From Candidatus Cloacimonadota bacterium (lineage in GTDB: Bacteria > Cloacimonadota > Cloacimonadia > Cloacimonadales > Cloacimonadaceae): a DNA stretch of 5,594 nucleotides. A model generated the notes under the pieces. The model searched no databases. It saw only the letters and a program-made list of their open reading frames with translations, and was not told where the DNA came from. The DNA is taken from contig JAGOIS010000105.1 of the NCBI GenBank assembly GCA_017995495.1, positions 1 to 5,594 of the forward strand. Reading direction: 5' to 3'. Made by a program: the position numbers and the translations under genes. Each line of letters begins with the position of its first letter. The stretch's first letter is position 1. Shown here one piece after another: positions 5,173 to 5,594 of this stretch.

Positions 5173-5594
5173 ATGAAGATCTTAGTGCTCAATTGCGGCA
5201 GTTCGTCCATCAAATACCAGTTCATCGACATGGAGAGCCGCCACGTGTTGGCGGAAGGCATCGCGGAAAAGATCGGCGAAGACATCGCCCTCTTCACCTA
5301 CAAGAGCGAGAAATTCACCAAGAAGAAGCGGGAGATGGTGATCGAGAACCACGAACAGGGGCTCCAACTGATCATCGACTCGCTGTTGGACGGCGTGAAC
5401 GGGGTGATCGCGGACAAGGGCGAGATCGACGCCGTGGGGCACCGCCTGGTGCACGCCGGGGAACACTATTCGGACGCGGTGGTGATCACGGACCACGTGG
5501 TGGAGGTGATGCGGGAATGCACCTCGCTGGCGCCGCTGCACAATCCGGCCAACCTCAAGGGCATCGCGGCCGTCCAGGCCAACATCCCCAACGT
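5173..5594 (+). CDS. ackA: Acetate kinase, N-terminal part (partial)
   Basis: The frame opens at ATG 5173 with GAGG (5164-5167) 5 nt upstream and runs off the window after 140 codons. It starts MKILVLNCGSSSIKY, the phosphate-1 loop signature of acetate kinases, with Asn7. VGHRLVHAGE carries Arg91 and LAPLHNPANLKGI carries His123; both fall at the numbering of the well-studied Methanosarcina enzyme. The enzyme interconverts acetyl phosphate plus ADP with acetate plus ATP in the cytoplasm, the energy-yielding last step of acetate fermentation. Family length is about 400 residues, so roughly a third is visible. A pta gene often neighbours ackA but none is visible here. The identification is very secure. 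Confidence 0.97.
   Translation, partial: MKILVLNCGSSSIKYQFIDMESRHVLAEGIAEKIGEDIALFTYKSEKFTKKKREMVIENHEQGLQLIIDSLLDGVNGVIADKGEIDAVGHRLVHAGEHYSDAVVITDHVVEVMRECTSLAPLHNPANLKGIAAVQANIPN

Overview
The window is GC-rich (roughly 60% by eye in the genes) and bacterial. Four protein-coding regions can be supported. They are the last 41 codons of a pyrimidine-nucleoside phosphorylase-like gene (1-127, +), a secreted beta-propeller protein with a C-terminal Fn3-like domain (372-2027, +), a DUF3987-type ATPase-like protein (3300-4637, -), and the first 140 codons of acetate kinase (5173 to the window edge, +). The secreted repeat protein, nucleoside and acetate metabolism, and a promoter that also fits the FCB-type TAnnTTTG pattern suggest an anaerobic, fermentative member of the Fibrobacteres-Chlorobi-Bacteroidetes superphylum. 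Candidatus Cloacimonadota is my best guess, but this rests on general resemblance and not on a marker gene.

Layout: a 244-bp gap (128-371) follows the phosphorylase end. It holds one perfect DnaA-box 9-mer and a strong promoter for the propeller gene. The propeller gene and the DUF3987 gene converge on a 1.27-kb non-coding interval (2028-3299), which is the most unusual part of the window. From left to right it contains: (i) seven copies of an ~18-bp motif, six of them arranged as three head-to-head hairpins in two sequence subtypes; (ii) a 428-bp element with 96-bp inverted arms (44 bp perfect at the outer end) around a purine-rich stretch and an 80-bp core that is 87.5% A+T; (iii) a 279-bp MITE-like element with 15-bp perfect terminal inverted repeats, a possible CTAA target duplication, and two 90-bp tandem units, each folding into a chain of hairpins; (iv) a clear intrinsic terminator serving the minus-strand DUF3987 gene.

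The 535-bp divergent interval between the DUF3987 gene and ackA (4638-5172) holds the DUF3987 ribosome binding site, a possible structured leader with a GAAA tetraloop, small palindromes, and a weak promoter candidate and ribosome binding site for ackA.

The genes do not form one pathway. The phosphorylase (ribose- or deoxyribose-1-phosphate release) and acetate kinase (ATP from acetyl phosphate) fit fermentative catabolism. The DUF3987 protein belongs to a family common in mobile or accessory DNA. The convergent interval looks like a landing site for at least three short non-autonomous repeat families. I see no CRISPR array, transposase, tRNA or rRNA.
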